Shown here piece by piece: positions 1-6,361 of a stretch of 6,361 nucleotides of DNA. Numbering within the stretch: the stretch's first letter is position 1; each line of letters starts with the position of its first letter. The notes beneath the pieces were generated by a model. The model saw only the letters and a list, made by a program, of their open reading frames with translations. It was not told where the DNA came from and searched no databases. The stretch is from NCBI GenBank assembly GCA_050258555.1, contig JBLMZA010000114.1, positions 1 to 6,361 of the forward strand. Reading direction: 5' to 3'. The position numbers and the translations under genes are program-made. The stretch comes from CAISDA01 sp050258555. Lineage in GTDB: Bacteria; Bacteroidota; Ignavibacteria; UBA10030; UBA8401.

Positions 1-2
1 TC

Positions 3-488
3 GTCGTCTTTCTCGATCCGTCGGAATTCAAGAGCACCTGGCTCGGCAACAAATCGATCTACCGCACGCGCATGGCGCTGGCCGACGGCGGAGAGCTCAT
101 CGTGCTCGCGCCGGGACTGAAGGAGTTCGGCGAGGATCCGGGTATCGATCAATTGATCAGAAAGTACGGCTATGTAAATACGCCGGAGGTGCTCCGTCAT
201 GTCGAGGCGAACGAGGATCTGAAGAACAATCTTTCGGCCGCCGCGCACTTGATACACGGAACATCGGAGGGACGCTTCAGGATCACCTACTGTCCGGGAT
301 TCCTCACGCAACAGGAAATTGAGCAAGCGGGATACTCTTACGGCGATCTTCATTCGATGCTGAAGCGCTACGATCCCGACACGCTCGAGGAGGGATTCAA
401 CGAGCTGCCGGATGGAGAGAAAATTTTTTATATTTCAAACCCCGCGCTCGGACTCTGGGCATACCGCAGGCGCTTTGAAGAGGCATGA
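3..488 (+). CDS. LarA-family (nickel-pincer lactate racemase-like) 2-hydroxyacid epimerase, C-terminal part, 5' truncated
   Basis: The frame is open to the left edge, so the gene starts outside the window; the ATG at 72 is internal because family-like sequence precedes it. The visible 161 residues match the C-terminal domain of LarA-type proteins (about 420-430 residues in full), so roughly the first 260 residues are missing. These would include the N-terminal domain holding the histidines and lysine that bind the nickel-pincer cofactor. Seen here are an alpha/beta segment (ADGGELIVLAP, residues 27-37), then HGTSEGRF (85-92) followed by ITYCPG. LarA enzymes racemise or epimerise 2-hydroxy acids by hydride transfer in the cytoplasm. 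Related proteins are sometimes annotated as D-mannonate epimerases. The substrate cannot be read from this fragment; the neighbouring gnd makes a sugar acid plausible. Its stop at 486-488 abuts the pdxB start, so the two are probably co-translated. Family assignment is from remembered motifs. Confidence 0.72.
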   Translation, partial: VVFLDPSEFKSTWLGNKSIYRTRMALADGGELIVLAPGLKEFGEDPGIDQLIRKYGYVNTPEVLRHVEANEDLKNNLSAAAHLIHGTSEGRFRITYCPGFLTQQEIEQAGYSYGDLHSMLKRYDPDTLEEGFNELPDGEKIFYISNPALGLWAYRRRFEEA

Positions 489-1658
489 ATGAAGATCGTT
501 GCCGATAAGAACATTCCTTTTTTACGGGGCGTATTGGAGCCCTTTGCAGACGTGGTCTACATGCCGGGCGCGGCGATCACGAAAACGGATGTGAAGGACG
601 CCGATGCGCTCATTGTGCGCACGCGCACGAAATGCAACGCCGCGCTGCTTGACGGCACACGCGTGAAGTTCATCGCGACGGCGACGATCGGACACGATCA
701 CATCGATCACGCCTATTGCGCGGAGCACGGCATTACATGGACGAATGCCGAAGGCTGCAACTCCTCGTCGGTGCAGCAGTATCTCGGGGCTGCGCTCGTG
801 CATCTTTCCCTGAAGCATCGCCGACCGTTTGAAGGCACGACGCTCGGCATCGTGGGCGTCGGCAACGTGGGCTCGAAAGTGGCCAGGCTCGCCCGGGTGC
901 TCGGCATGCGCGTGCTTCTGAACGATCCGCCGAGAGAGCGGCGCGAGGGTTCGCACGAATTCACATCGCTCTCGCATGTGATCGAAGCCTCCGACATCAT
1001 CACATTCCATGTGCCGCTTAGTACAACCGGCAGCGATGCCACATTCCATCTTGCCGACGAGCGCTTCTTTGCCCGTTTGAAGCCCGGAACGATCCTCATC
1101 AACACCTCGCGCGGAGAAGTCGTCGAAACCGGCGCGCTCAAGGAGGCGCTCACGCGGCGCACGCTTTCAGGCTGCGTGCTCGATGTGTGGGAGCATGAGC
1201 CCTCGATCGATACGGAGCTTCTGACGCTTGCCGATCTTGCCACGCCGCACATCGCCGGCTACTCGGCCGACGGAAAGGCCAACGGCACGGCCATGAGCGT
1301 CAATGCGCTCTCCCGATATTTTTCGCTCGGGTTCGACCGGTGGTTTCCCTCCGATGTGCCGGAGCCTGCCCATCCCGCGCTTTCGATCGACGACGCCGGC
1401 CTGACGAAAGAGGAGATTCTCTCGTGCGCCATCGCGCACACGTACGATATCAGATCGGATGACGAAAGGCTGCGCCGGTCGGTGTCGACATTCGAGAAGC
1501 AGCGCGCAGAGTATCCGCTCCGGCGCGAATTCACATCCTATCGAATCAGTGTTTCCGCTCAGGCGCCGCCCGGCGTGAAAGAGGCGCTGGAAGCGATCGG
1601 ATTTACGACCACAGACACACACACGAACGGAAAAAAACTGGAGGATGAACGAGCATGA
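489..1658 (+). CDS. pdxB: 4-phosphoerythronate dehydrogenase PdxB
   Basis: PdxB oxidises 4-phospho-D-erythronate to 2-oxo-3-hydroxy-4-phosphobutanoate, the second step of the DXP-dependent pyridoxal 5'-phosphate pathway, in the cytoplasm. The 389-residue product has the D-2-hydroxyacid dehydrogenase layout. An N-terminal substrate-domain part includes ATATIGHDHID (63-73) and GCNSSSVQQY (89-98). A nucleotide-binding domain has GVGNVG (123-128). The catalytic triad falls at Arg208, Glu237 and His254, in the motifs NTSRGEVV, DVWEHEP and TPHIAGY; these are the positions I recall for E. coli PdxB. The C-terminal PdxB-specific dimerisation domain is recognisable around 306-356 (AHTYDIRSDD, then LRREFTSY), which separates it from SerA-like relatives. 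The start is supported by AGAGG at 479-483, five bases upstream. The gene begins immediately after the LarA-like stop and overlaps gnd by ATGA. The last 15 or so residues are polar and poorly conserved. No sign of damage. Confidence 0.95.
   Translation: MKIVADKNIPFLRGVLEPFADVVYMPGAAITKTDVKDADALIVRTRTKCNAALLDGTRVKFIATATIGHDHIDHAYCAEHGITWTNAEGCNSSSVQQYLGAALVHLSLKHRRPFEGTTLGIVGVGNVGSKVARLARVLGMRVLLNDPPRERREGSHEFTSLSHVIEASDIITFHVPLSTTGSDATFHLADERFFARLKPGTILINTSRGEVVETGALKEALTRRTLSGCVLDVWEHEPSIDTELLTLADLATPHIAGYSADGKANGTAMSVNALSRYFSLGFDRWFPSDVPEPAHPALSIDDAGLTKEEILSCAIAHTYDIRSDDERLRRSVSTFEKQRAEYPLRREFTSYRISVSAQAPPGVKEALEAIGFTTTDTHTNGKKLEDERA
1640..1644 (+). promoter_or_regulatory. Shine-Dalgarno site for gnd, inside the pdxB 3' end
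   Basis: GGAGG lies ten bases before the ATG at 1655. A nearer ATG at 1645 is in a different frame from gnd, so the site and the reading frame together fix the gnd start at 1655, within the ATGA overlap with the pdxB stop. Confidence 0.7.
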
Positions 1659-3109
1659 ACGCCACAGCAGACATCGGACTTGTCGGACTCGCCGTGATGG
1701 GCGAGAACCTTGTGCTGAATATGGAATCGCGCGGCTACAGAGTGGCCGTCTACAACCGCACGGTGTCGAAAGTCGACGCCTTCATTGAGGGCCGCGGCAA
1801 GGGCAAAAACCTCGTCGGCGCGCATTCGATCGAAGAGTTCGTCAAAACGCTCGCCCGTCCGCGCAAGGTGATGCTCATGGTGAAGGCCGGGCGCGCGGTC
1901 GACGACTTCATCGAGCAGATCATCCCGCATCTCGAAGCGGGCGACATCGTGATCGACGGCGGCAACTCGCATTTTCCCGACACGATCCGCCGAACGGCCT
2001 ATCTCGAGTCGAAGGGGCTGCTCTATATCGGCACCGGCGTCTCGGGCGGCGAGGAAGGCGCGCTCACGGGTCCCTCGATCATGCCCGGCGGCTCGAAGGA
2101 TGCGTGGCCGCATGTGAAGCCGATCTTCCAGGCCATCGCGGCCAAGGTCGAAGACGGCACGCCGTGCTGCGACTGGGTGGGCGACAACGGCGCGGGACAT
2201 TTCGTGAAGATGGTCCATAACGGCATCGAGTACGGCGACATGCAGCTCATCTGCGAAGCCTATCAGATCATGAAGGACCTTCTGGGCATGTCGGCTTCCG
2301 AGATGCACGAGGTCTTTGCACGGTGGAACACGGGAGACCTCAATAGCTACCTCATCGAAATCACGCGCGACATCCTCGCTTATAAAGACACGGACGGCAC
2401 GCCGCTTGTCGACAAGATCCTCGATACGGCGGGACAGAAGGGGACCGGCAAGTGGACCAGCGTCACATCGCTCGATCTCGGGATTCCGCTCACATTGATC
2501 AGCGAGGCGGTCTATGCGCGCTGCCTCTCGGCGCAGAAGGAAGAGCGCGTGCATGCTTCACGTGTGCTCTCCGGACCCGCGCCCTCCTTCACCGGCGACC
2601 GTGAGGAGTTCCTCAATGATCTGGAGCGCGCGCTTTTTGCCTCGAAGATCGTTTCCTATACGCAGGGCTATGTGATGATGCGCGCCGCGGCGCACGAATA
2701 CCACTGGGATCTCCACTACGGCAACATCGCGCTTCTGTGGAGAGGCGGGTGCATCATCCGTTCGGCGTTCCTCGGAAAGATCAAGGCCGCGTTCGATGCC
2801 GATCCCTCGCTCTCGAACCTGCTGCTGGACCCCTTCTTCAAGCAGACGATCGACCGCTCGCAGCAGGCGTGGCGCCGCGTGATCGCCGCCTCGGTCACGA
2901 ACGGCATCTGGGTGCCGGCGCTTTCGACCGCGCTCAATTACTACGACGGCTTCCGCTCGGAGAGGCTCCCGGCCAATCTGTTGCAGGCGCAGCGCGACTA
3001 TTTCGGCGCGCACATGTATGAGCGCGTCGATAAGCCGAGAGGGGAATTCTTCCACACGAACTGGACGGGCAGGGGCGGAGAGACCGCGTCGTCGGCATAC
3101 ATCGTCTGA
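1655..3109 (+). CDS. gnd: 6-phosphogluconate dehydrogenase, NADP-type, decarboxylating
   Basis: Gnd converts 6-phospho-D-gluconate and NADP+ to D-ribulose 5-phosphate, CO2 and NADPH, the last oxidative step of the pentose phosphate pathway. The 484-residue product is full length for the long-form homodimeric enzyme. The N-terminal Rossmann fold shows GLAVMGENL (11-19). It is followed by NRT (34-36), the arginine/threonine pattern typical of NADP-binding members. Substrate and catalytic motifs are intact: GGNSH (102-106), SGGEEGA (130-136), and GHFVKMVHNGIE (181-192) with the catalytic Lys185 and Glu192. QKGTGKW is at 261-267. AQRDYFGAH (445-453) supplies Arg447 and His453, which bind the phosphate of the partner subunit's substrate. 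The C-terminal tail FHTNWTGRGG is typical. Its ATG overlaps the pdxB stop by four bases, indicating translational coupling. Neither zwf nor pgl is visible nearby, which is unusual for gnd. Confidence 0.98.
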   Translation: MNATADIGLVGLAVMGENLVLNMESRGYRVAVYNRTVSKVDAFIEGRGKGKNLVGAHSIEEFVKTLARPRKVMLMVKAGRAVDDFIEQIIPHLEAGDIVIDGGNSHFPDTIRRTAYLESKGLLYIGTGVSGGEEGALTGPSIMPGGSKDAWPHVKPIFQAIAAKVEDGTPCCDWVGDNGAGHFVKMVHNGIEYGDMQLICEAYQIMKDLLGMSASEMHEVFARWNTGDLNSYLIEITRDILAYKDTDGTPLVDKILDTAGQKGTGKWTSVTSLDLGIPLTLISEAVYARCLSAQKEERVHASRVLSGPAPSFTGDREEFLNDLERALFASKIVSYTQGYVMMRAAAHEYHWDLHYGNIALLWRGGCIIRSAFLGKIKAAFDADPSLSNLLLDPFFKQTIDRSQQAWRRVIAASVTNGIWVPALSTALNYYDGFRSERLPANLLQAQRDYFGAHMYERVDKPRGEFFHTNWTGRGGETASSAYIV

Positions 3110-3120
3110 TAACTTTTTTT

Positions 3121-3130
3121 GAGGAAAGGA
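3121..3130 (+). promoter_or_regulatory. Shine-Dalgarno-like site for xylB
   Basis: GAGGAAAGGA lies 12 bases before the ATG at 3143, a slightly long spacing. An in-frame TTG at 3119 overlaps the edge of this site and has only a T-run upstream, so it cannot use it. The site therefore favours ATG 3143 as the start of xylB, as does the protein, since the FGGY family begins at MYALGLDIG. Confidence 0.6.
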
Positions 3131-3142
3131 ACCTCCGCGCTC

Positions 3143-4627
3143 ATGTATGCACTCGGCCTGGATATCGGAAGCTCCTCGATCAAATGCGCCCTCTTCGACT
3201 GTGAGACCGGCCGCTCTGTGGCGCGCGCTGCCTATCCTCCACAGGAAATGGCGATCGCCTCGCCCTGCCCCGGCTTTGCCGAGCAGGATCCGGATATGTG
3301 GTGGGAATACGCCTCGCTCCTCATCCGGAAGCTCGTCGCAGAGCATGTGAGGGATGCGCGTGAGATCCGTGCGATCGGCATCTCCTATCAGATGCACGGG
3401 CTCGTGCTCGTCGACGACGAGAAGCGCGTGCTGCGGCCCTCGATCATCTGGTGCGACAGCCGCGCGGTCGAGACCGGCCGCAGGGCCTTCGAGGAGCTCG
3501 GAACGGATTTCTGCCTTTCCCATCTCCTGAACTCTCCCGGCAATTTCACGGCATCGAAGCTGCGCTGGGTGAAGGACCACGAGCCGGAGATCTATGCACG
3601 CGTCGCAAAGGCGATGCTGCCCGGAGACTATATCGCCATGAAGCTCACCGGGGAAATTTCCACCACCGTCTCCGGACTTTCCGAAGGCATCTTCTGGGAC
3701 TTCCAGGAGGAGCGCCTCTCCGCACGGCTTCTGGAGCATTACGGGATCGATCCCGAAGTGCTGCCGGAAATCCATCCGACATTCGCGGTGCAGGGCTCGC
3801 TCACGCGCGAGGCGGCCGATGCGCTCGGCCTGAGATCCGGCACCGTTGTTTCCTACCGGGCGGGCGACCAGCCCAATAATGCCTTTTCACTGAATGTCCT
3901 CAATCCCGGAGAAATCGCGGCCACCGCCGGCACGTCCGGCGTGGTCTACGGCGTGATCGACCGTGTGGCCTCCGATCAACGATCCCGTGTGAATCCGTTT
4001 GCCCATGTCAATCACGCGAAAGGCTGCACGAGGCTCGGCGTGCTTCTCTGCATCAACGGCACGGGCATCATGAACTCCTGGCTCAGGAAGACCGCCGCGT
4101 CCGATCTTTCCTATGACGAGATCAACCGGGAGGCCGCGGCAATTGAACCGGGCTCCGAAGGCGTGAGCGTGATTCCCTTCGGCAACGGGGCCGAACGCAT
4201 CCTGGAGAACCGGAATATCGGCGCGCACATTCTTGGACTCGACTTCAACCGGCACGCGCGCGCGCACATCTTGCGCGCCGCGCAGGAAGGGATCGCCTAT
4301 TCGTTCCGCTACGGCATCGATATCATGAAGGAGATGGGTCTTTCGATCTCGCTCATCCGCGCCGGGCAGGCCAATATGTTTCTGAGTCCGGTCTTCCGGC
4401 AGACGCTCTCCGATGTGACCGGGGCAACGATCGAGCTCTTCAATACCGACGGGGCTGAAGGCGCCGCGCGCGGCGCGGCCGTCGGAGCGGGACTCTTTCC
4501 GTCGTTCGAAGAAGCCTTCACATCGCTCACGAAACTCGAGGAGGTGCGGCCGGAGCCGGCCAACAGCGCGCAGACCGAAGAAGCCTATGAGCGCTGGAAG
4601 GCGAGGCTTTCGGCCGTGATGCAATGA
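3143..4627 (+). CDS. xylB: Xylulokinase, FGGY carbohydrate kinase family
   Basis: XylB phosphorylates D-xylulose with ATP to D-xylulose 5-phosphate, the step after XylA. The 494-residue product has both FGGY domains. The first phosphate-binding motif DIGSSS is at 7-12. YQMHG at 82-86 matches the MHG motif typical of xylulokinases. IIWCDSRA follows at 101-108. The catalytic base is probably Asp242 in YRAGDQPNNA (238-247). The C-terminal ATPase-type domain has AGTSG (262-266), INGTG (304-308), and a late glycine-rich stretch near 435-451 ending in GAAVGAG. SHLLNSPGNFTASK (126-139) is, from memory, typical of the Bacteroidota-type enzyme. An in-frame TTG at 3119 would add eight residues (MRKGTSAL) not expected in the family. 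The gap to gnd is 33 bases and the gap to xylA is 64. Gluconokinase is a related alternative, but the adjacent xylA and the MHG motif favour xylulose. Confidence 0.93.
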   Translation: MYALGLDIGSSSIKCALFDCETGRSVARAAYPPQEMAIASPCPGFAEQDPDMWWEYASLLIRKLVAEHVRDAREIRAIGISYQMHGLVLVDDEKRVLRPSIIWCDSRAVETGRRAFEELGTDFCLSHLLNSPGNFTASKLRWVKDHEPEIYARVAKAMLPGDYIAMKLTGEISTTVSGLSEGIFWDFQEERLSARLLEHYGIDPEVLPEIHPTFAVQGSLTREAADALGLRSGTVVSYRAGDQPNNAFSLNVLNPGEIAATAGTSGVVYGVIDRVASDQRSRVNPFAHVNHAKGCTRLGVLLCINGTGIMNSWLRKTAASDLSYDEINREAAAIEPGSEGVSVIPFGNGAERILENRNIGAHILGLDFNRHARAHILRAAQEGIAYSFRYGIDIMKEMGLSISLIRAGQANMFLSPVFRQTLSDVTGATIELFNTDGAEGAARGAAVGAGLFPSFEEAFTSLTKLEEVRPEPANSAQTEEAYERWKARLSAVMQ

Positions 4628-4691
4628 AACGCGATTCTTGCAGGCAATGGTTCGATCGGACTTTCCATTCACTCCACACACAAAAAACATT

Positions 4692-5999
4692 ATGGACTAC
4701 TTCAAAGGCATCGGGAAAATCCGCTATGAAGGCACGGAGTCGACGAATCCTCTTGCCTTCCATTGGTATGACGAGCAGAAGCTCGTCGCAGGCAAATCGA
4801 TGAAGGACCATTTCCGCTTCGCCGTGGCGTATTGGCACAGCTTCTGCGCCGCAGGCGGCGATCCGTTCGGAAGCGGCACGCGCGATCTGCCCTGGAACGA
4901 GGCGTCGGATGCCGTCTCGCGCGGCAAGGCGAAGATGGATGCGGGTTTTGAATTCATCACGAAGCTCGGCATTCCCTTTTATTGCTTTCATGATTTCGAT
5001 CTTGTGGATGAAGGCGATTCGATCTCCGAATCGGACCGCCGCATCGAGACGATGGTCGAGTATGCGCGCCGGAAGCAGAAGGAAACGGGCGTGAAGCTTC
5101 TGTGGGGAACGGCGAATGTGTTTTCCCATCCGCGCTATATGAATGGCGCGGCGACCAATCCCGATTTTGCGGTGGTGGCGCAGGCGGCCGTGCAGGTGAA
5201 GCGCGCCATCGATGCGACGATCGCCCTGGGCGGAGAAAATTACGTCTTCTGGGGCGGGCGCGAAGGCTACGCATCGCTTCTGAATACGGACATGAAGCGC
5301 GAGCGCGAGCACATGGGAAAATTCCTTTCGATGGCGCGCGACTACGGGCGCGCGCAGGGATTCACAGGCACGTTCCTCATCGAGCCCAAGCCGATGGAGC
5401 CCACGAAGCATCAGTATGATTACGATGCGGCGACCGTGATCGGCTTTTTGCGCGAGTTCGGTCTCGACAACGATTTCAAGCTCAACATCGAAGTCAACCA
5501 TGCGACGCTTGCCGGTCATTCGTTCCAGCACGAGCTGCAGACGGCCGTCGATGCGGGCCTGCTCGGTTCGATCGACGCCAACCGCGGAGATTATCAGAAC
5601 GGATGGGACACCGATCAGTTTCCGGTGAACGTCACAGAGCTGACAGAAGCCCTGCTCGTGATTCTTGAAGGCGGAGGATTCACCACGGGCGGCACGAATT
5701 TCGACGCGAAGGTGCGGCGCAATTCGACAGATCCGGAAGACCTCTTCATCGCGCACATCACCGGCATGGATGCGTTCGCGCGCGCGCTGCTGGCGGCGCA
5801 CCGCGTGCTCACACAGACGCCGTACAAAAAAATGCGCGCCGAGCGTTATGCCTCCTTCGACGCGGGCAAGGGCAGGGCCTTTGAACGCGGCGAGCTGAAG
5901 TTCGAGGATCTGCGAAGTGCGGCGCTTGAAAACGGCGAGCCCGAAAAAAAGAGCGGCAAGCAGGAGCTTCTGGAGTCCTTCATCAACCAATCGATCTGA
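4692..5999 (+). CDS. xylA: Xylose isomerase
   Basis: XylA interconverts D-xylose and D-xylulose using two divalent metal ions, the entry step of the isomerase route for xylose. The 435-residue product is the long (class II) form and begins near the family's GIGKI...NPLAFHWYD segment. All key residues are present, each one position before the E. coli numbering I recall. His100 and Asp103 lie in CFHDFDL. Glu231 and Lys233 lie in IEPKPMEPTKHQYD. Glu267 and His270 lie in IEVNHATLAGHSF. Asp295 is in SIDANRGD, Asp306 and Asp308 in GWDTDQFP, and Asp338 in GGTNFDAK. The C-terminal end (LENGEPEKKSGKQELLES) is also family-like. In-frame TTG 4638 and ATG 4647 would add 18 or 15 non-conserved residues, so ATG 4692 is preferred. 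No Shine-Dalgarno is visible upstream; the leader is A/C-rich, as often in Bacteroidota. It probably shares a transcript with xylB. Confidence 0.97.
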   Translation: MDYFKGIGKIRYEGTESTNPLAFHWYDEQKLVAGKSMKDHFRFAVAYWHSFCAAGGDPFGSGTRDLPWNEASDAVSRGKAKMDAGFEFITKLGIPFYCFHDFDLVDEGDSISESDRRIETMVEYARRKQKETGVKLLWGTANVFSHPRYMNGAATNPDFAVVAQAAVQVKRAIDATIALGGENYVFWGGREGYASLLNTDMKREREHMGKFLSMARDYGRAQGFTGTFLIEPKPMEPTKHQYDYDAATVIGFLREFGLDNDFKLNIEVNHATLAGHSFQHELQTAVDAGLLGSIDANRGDYQNGWDTDQFPVNVTELTEALLVILEGGGFTTGGTNFDAKVRRNSTDPEDLFIAHITGMDAFARALLAAHRVLTQTPYKKMRAERYASFDAGKGRAFERGELKFEDLRSAALENGEPEKKSGKQELLESFINQSI

Positions 6000-6179
6000 T
6001 TACGACCGGACGATCCACGCGCTGCAGCAGTTGCATTTCTCGAAGATGTCCGGGGAAGAAGACACGATAAGGCGATGGAAGAGGAAGCAAATATGTCCGC
6101 TGCCGAACAGTCATTTCCGATGGAAGTATTTGATGAATTGCGATGCGAACGACGGTTTGATTTGCGGATGTGTAGCTCC
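6000..6179 (+). other. Convergent intergenic region between xylA and the AlaX-like gene
   Basis: These 180 bases separate the 3' ends of two convergent genes. I found no convincing stem followed by a T-run in either direction, so no intrinsic terminator can be assigned. The only clear symmetry is an eight-base palindrome, GCTGCAGC, at 6021-6028. The stretch looks somewhat less GC-rich than the flanking genes. No conserved protein was recognised in any frame. Confidence 0.5.
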
Positions 6180-6361
6180 TTATTGATTGGCCGCCTCTTC
6201 GACCTTGAATCGCAGACGCAGCACGCCGTCCTGATGTGAGGAAGAGGCGATCGAGAATTTCCCGATCTCGCGCGTGTTCGAGACATGGATGCCCGAGCAG
6301 GGGCACGCGTCGTACGAACCCACTTCGATGATGCGCACCTGGTTTCCGGCTTCTTCCGGAA
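6180..6361 (-). CDS. AlaX-like alanyl-tRNA editing protein (AlaRS second additional domain), C-terminal part, 5' truncated
   Basis: The minus-strand frame runs in from the right edge and stops at TAA (6182-6180), giving 59 visible C-terminal residues; the start lies outside the window. The segment VRIIEVGSYDACPCSGIHVSNTREIGKF matches, in pieces, the zinc-binding end of the AlaRS editing (SAD) domain. It has a Cys-x3-His pair (Cys21 and His25 of the fragment) followed by the NTxEIG element. After that comes a short strand region (VLRLRFKVEEA) and the stop, with no C-terminal DHHA1 domain. The ending fits a free-standing AlaX-type deacylase, which hydrolyses mischarged tRNA-Ala in the cytoplasm, better than the synthetase itself. 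The usual GGTH is SGIH here. The N-terminal half with the HxxxH motif is not visible, so the exact subfamily and tRNA substrate are uncertain. It is convergent with xylA and functionally unrelated to it. Confidence 0.72.
   Translation of the reverse strand, partial: PEEAGNQVRIIEVGSYDACPCSGIHVSNTREIGKFSIASSSHQDGVLRLRFKVEEAANQ

Noticed and set aside
72..74. ATG at 72 as the start of a 138-residue standalone protein
   Set aside because: The same frame is open to the left edge with sequence that fits the LarA C-terminal domain (DPSEFKST, GNKSIYRTR), so this is an internal methionine of a truncated gene.
1615..1637. A five-unit AC repeat (1615-1624) and a run of seven A (1631-1637) near the pdxB 3' end, considered as a slippage switch
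   Set aside because: Both tracts are short, sit in the non-conserved tail of PdxB, and a shift there would alter only the last few residues. No sign of phase variation.
3119..3142. TTG at 3119 as the xylB start
   Set aside because: It overlaps the Shine-Dalgarno-like site, has only T-rich sequence upstream, and adds eight residues before the conserved MYALGLDIG start.
4527..5990. A 487-codon open frame on the minus strand opposite xylA and the xylB end, plus 331- and 405-codon antisense frames opposite gnd and xylB
   Set aside because: All lie opposite genes whose catalytic residues are fully conserved. Their translations are rich in Arg, His and Ala with no recognisable domain. Long antisense frames are expected from the codon bias of GC-rich genes.
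6021..6028. GCTGCAGC palindrome as a terminator or operator
   Set aside because: It has no loop, no flanking arm extension and no T-run; an eight-base palindrome is common by chance in GC-rich DNA.
5917..6186. An 89-codon plus-strand frame crossing the xylA end and the gap
   Set aside because: Its first third lies out of frame inside the conserved xylA C-terminus, it has no convincing ribosome site, and its composition does not look like a protein family.
6075..6239. A 54-codon plus-strand frame starting MEEEANMSAAEQSF in the convergent gap
   Set aside because: It overlaps the opposite AlaX-like coding end by 60 bases, has only a weak AAGG two bases before its ATG, and shows no recognised family. 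Chance is the simpler explanation; conservation in relatives would change this.

Overview
The window carries a compact run of five plus-strand genes of carbohydrate and cofactor metabolism, followed by a convergent minus-strand gene cut by the right edge. The base composition looks GC-rich throughout. The protein sequences resemble, from memory, Bacteroidota-type orthologues: a PdxB with an ATATIGHDHID segment, a XylB beginning MYALGLDIGSSS, and a XylA with the long 435-residue layout. A GC-rich member of the Bacteroidota or a nearby lineage is the best guess. This is inference; no rRNA or lineage marker is present.

Layout. Bases 3-488 hold the C-terminal part of a LarA-family (nickel-pincer lactate racemase-like) protein. 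Bases 489-1658 hold pdxB (4-phosphoerythronate dehydrogenase), starting directly after the previous stop. Bases 1655-3109 hold gnd (6-phosphogluconate dehydrogenase), overlapping pdxB by four bases. After 33 bases comes xylB (xylulokinase, 3143-4627), and after 64 more bases xylA (xylose isomerase, 4692-5999). A 180-base convergent gap follows with no recognisable gene or terminator. The window ends in the 3' part of an AlaX-like tRNA-editing protein on the minus strand (6180-6361).

How the genes fit together. XylA and XylB turn D-xylose into D-xylulose 5-phosphate, and Gnd turns 6-phosphogluconate into D-ribulose 5-phosphate, so both feed the pentose phosphate pool. The LarA-like protein may epimerise a sugar acid at C2; a mannonate/gluconate interconversion would place it upstream of Gnd, but this is a hypothesis. 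PdxB belongs to pyridoxal phosphate synthesis, which draws on erythrose 4-phosphate from the same pool. The first three genes are tightly coupled, and xylBA may be co-transcribed or form a second unit.

All complete enzymes keep their expected catalytic residues, and nothing looks broken or mobile. I see no CRISPR array, insertion sequence, RNA gene or defence system. The most interesting aspect is the gene combination, not an exotic element.
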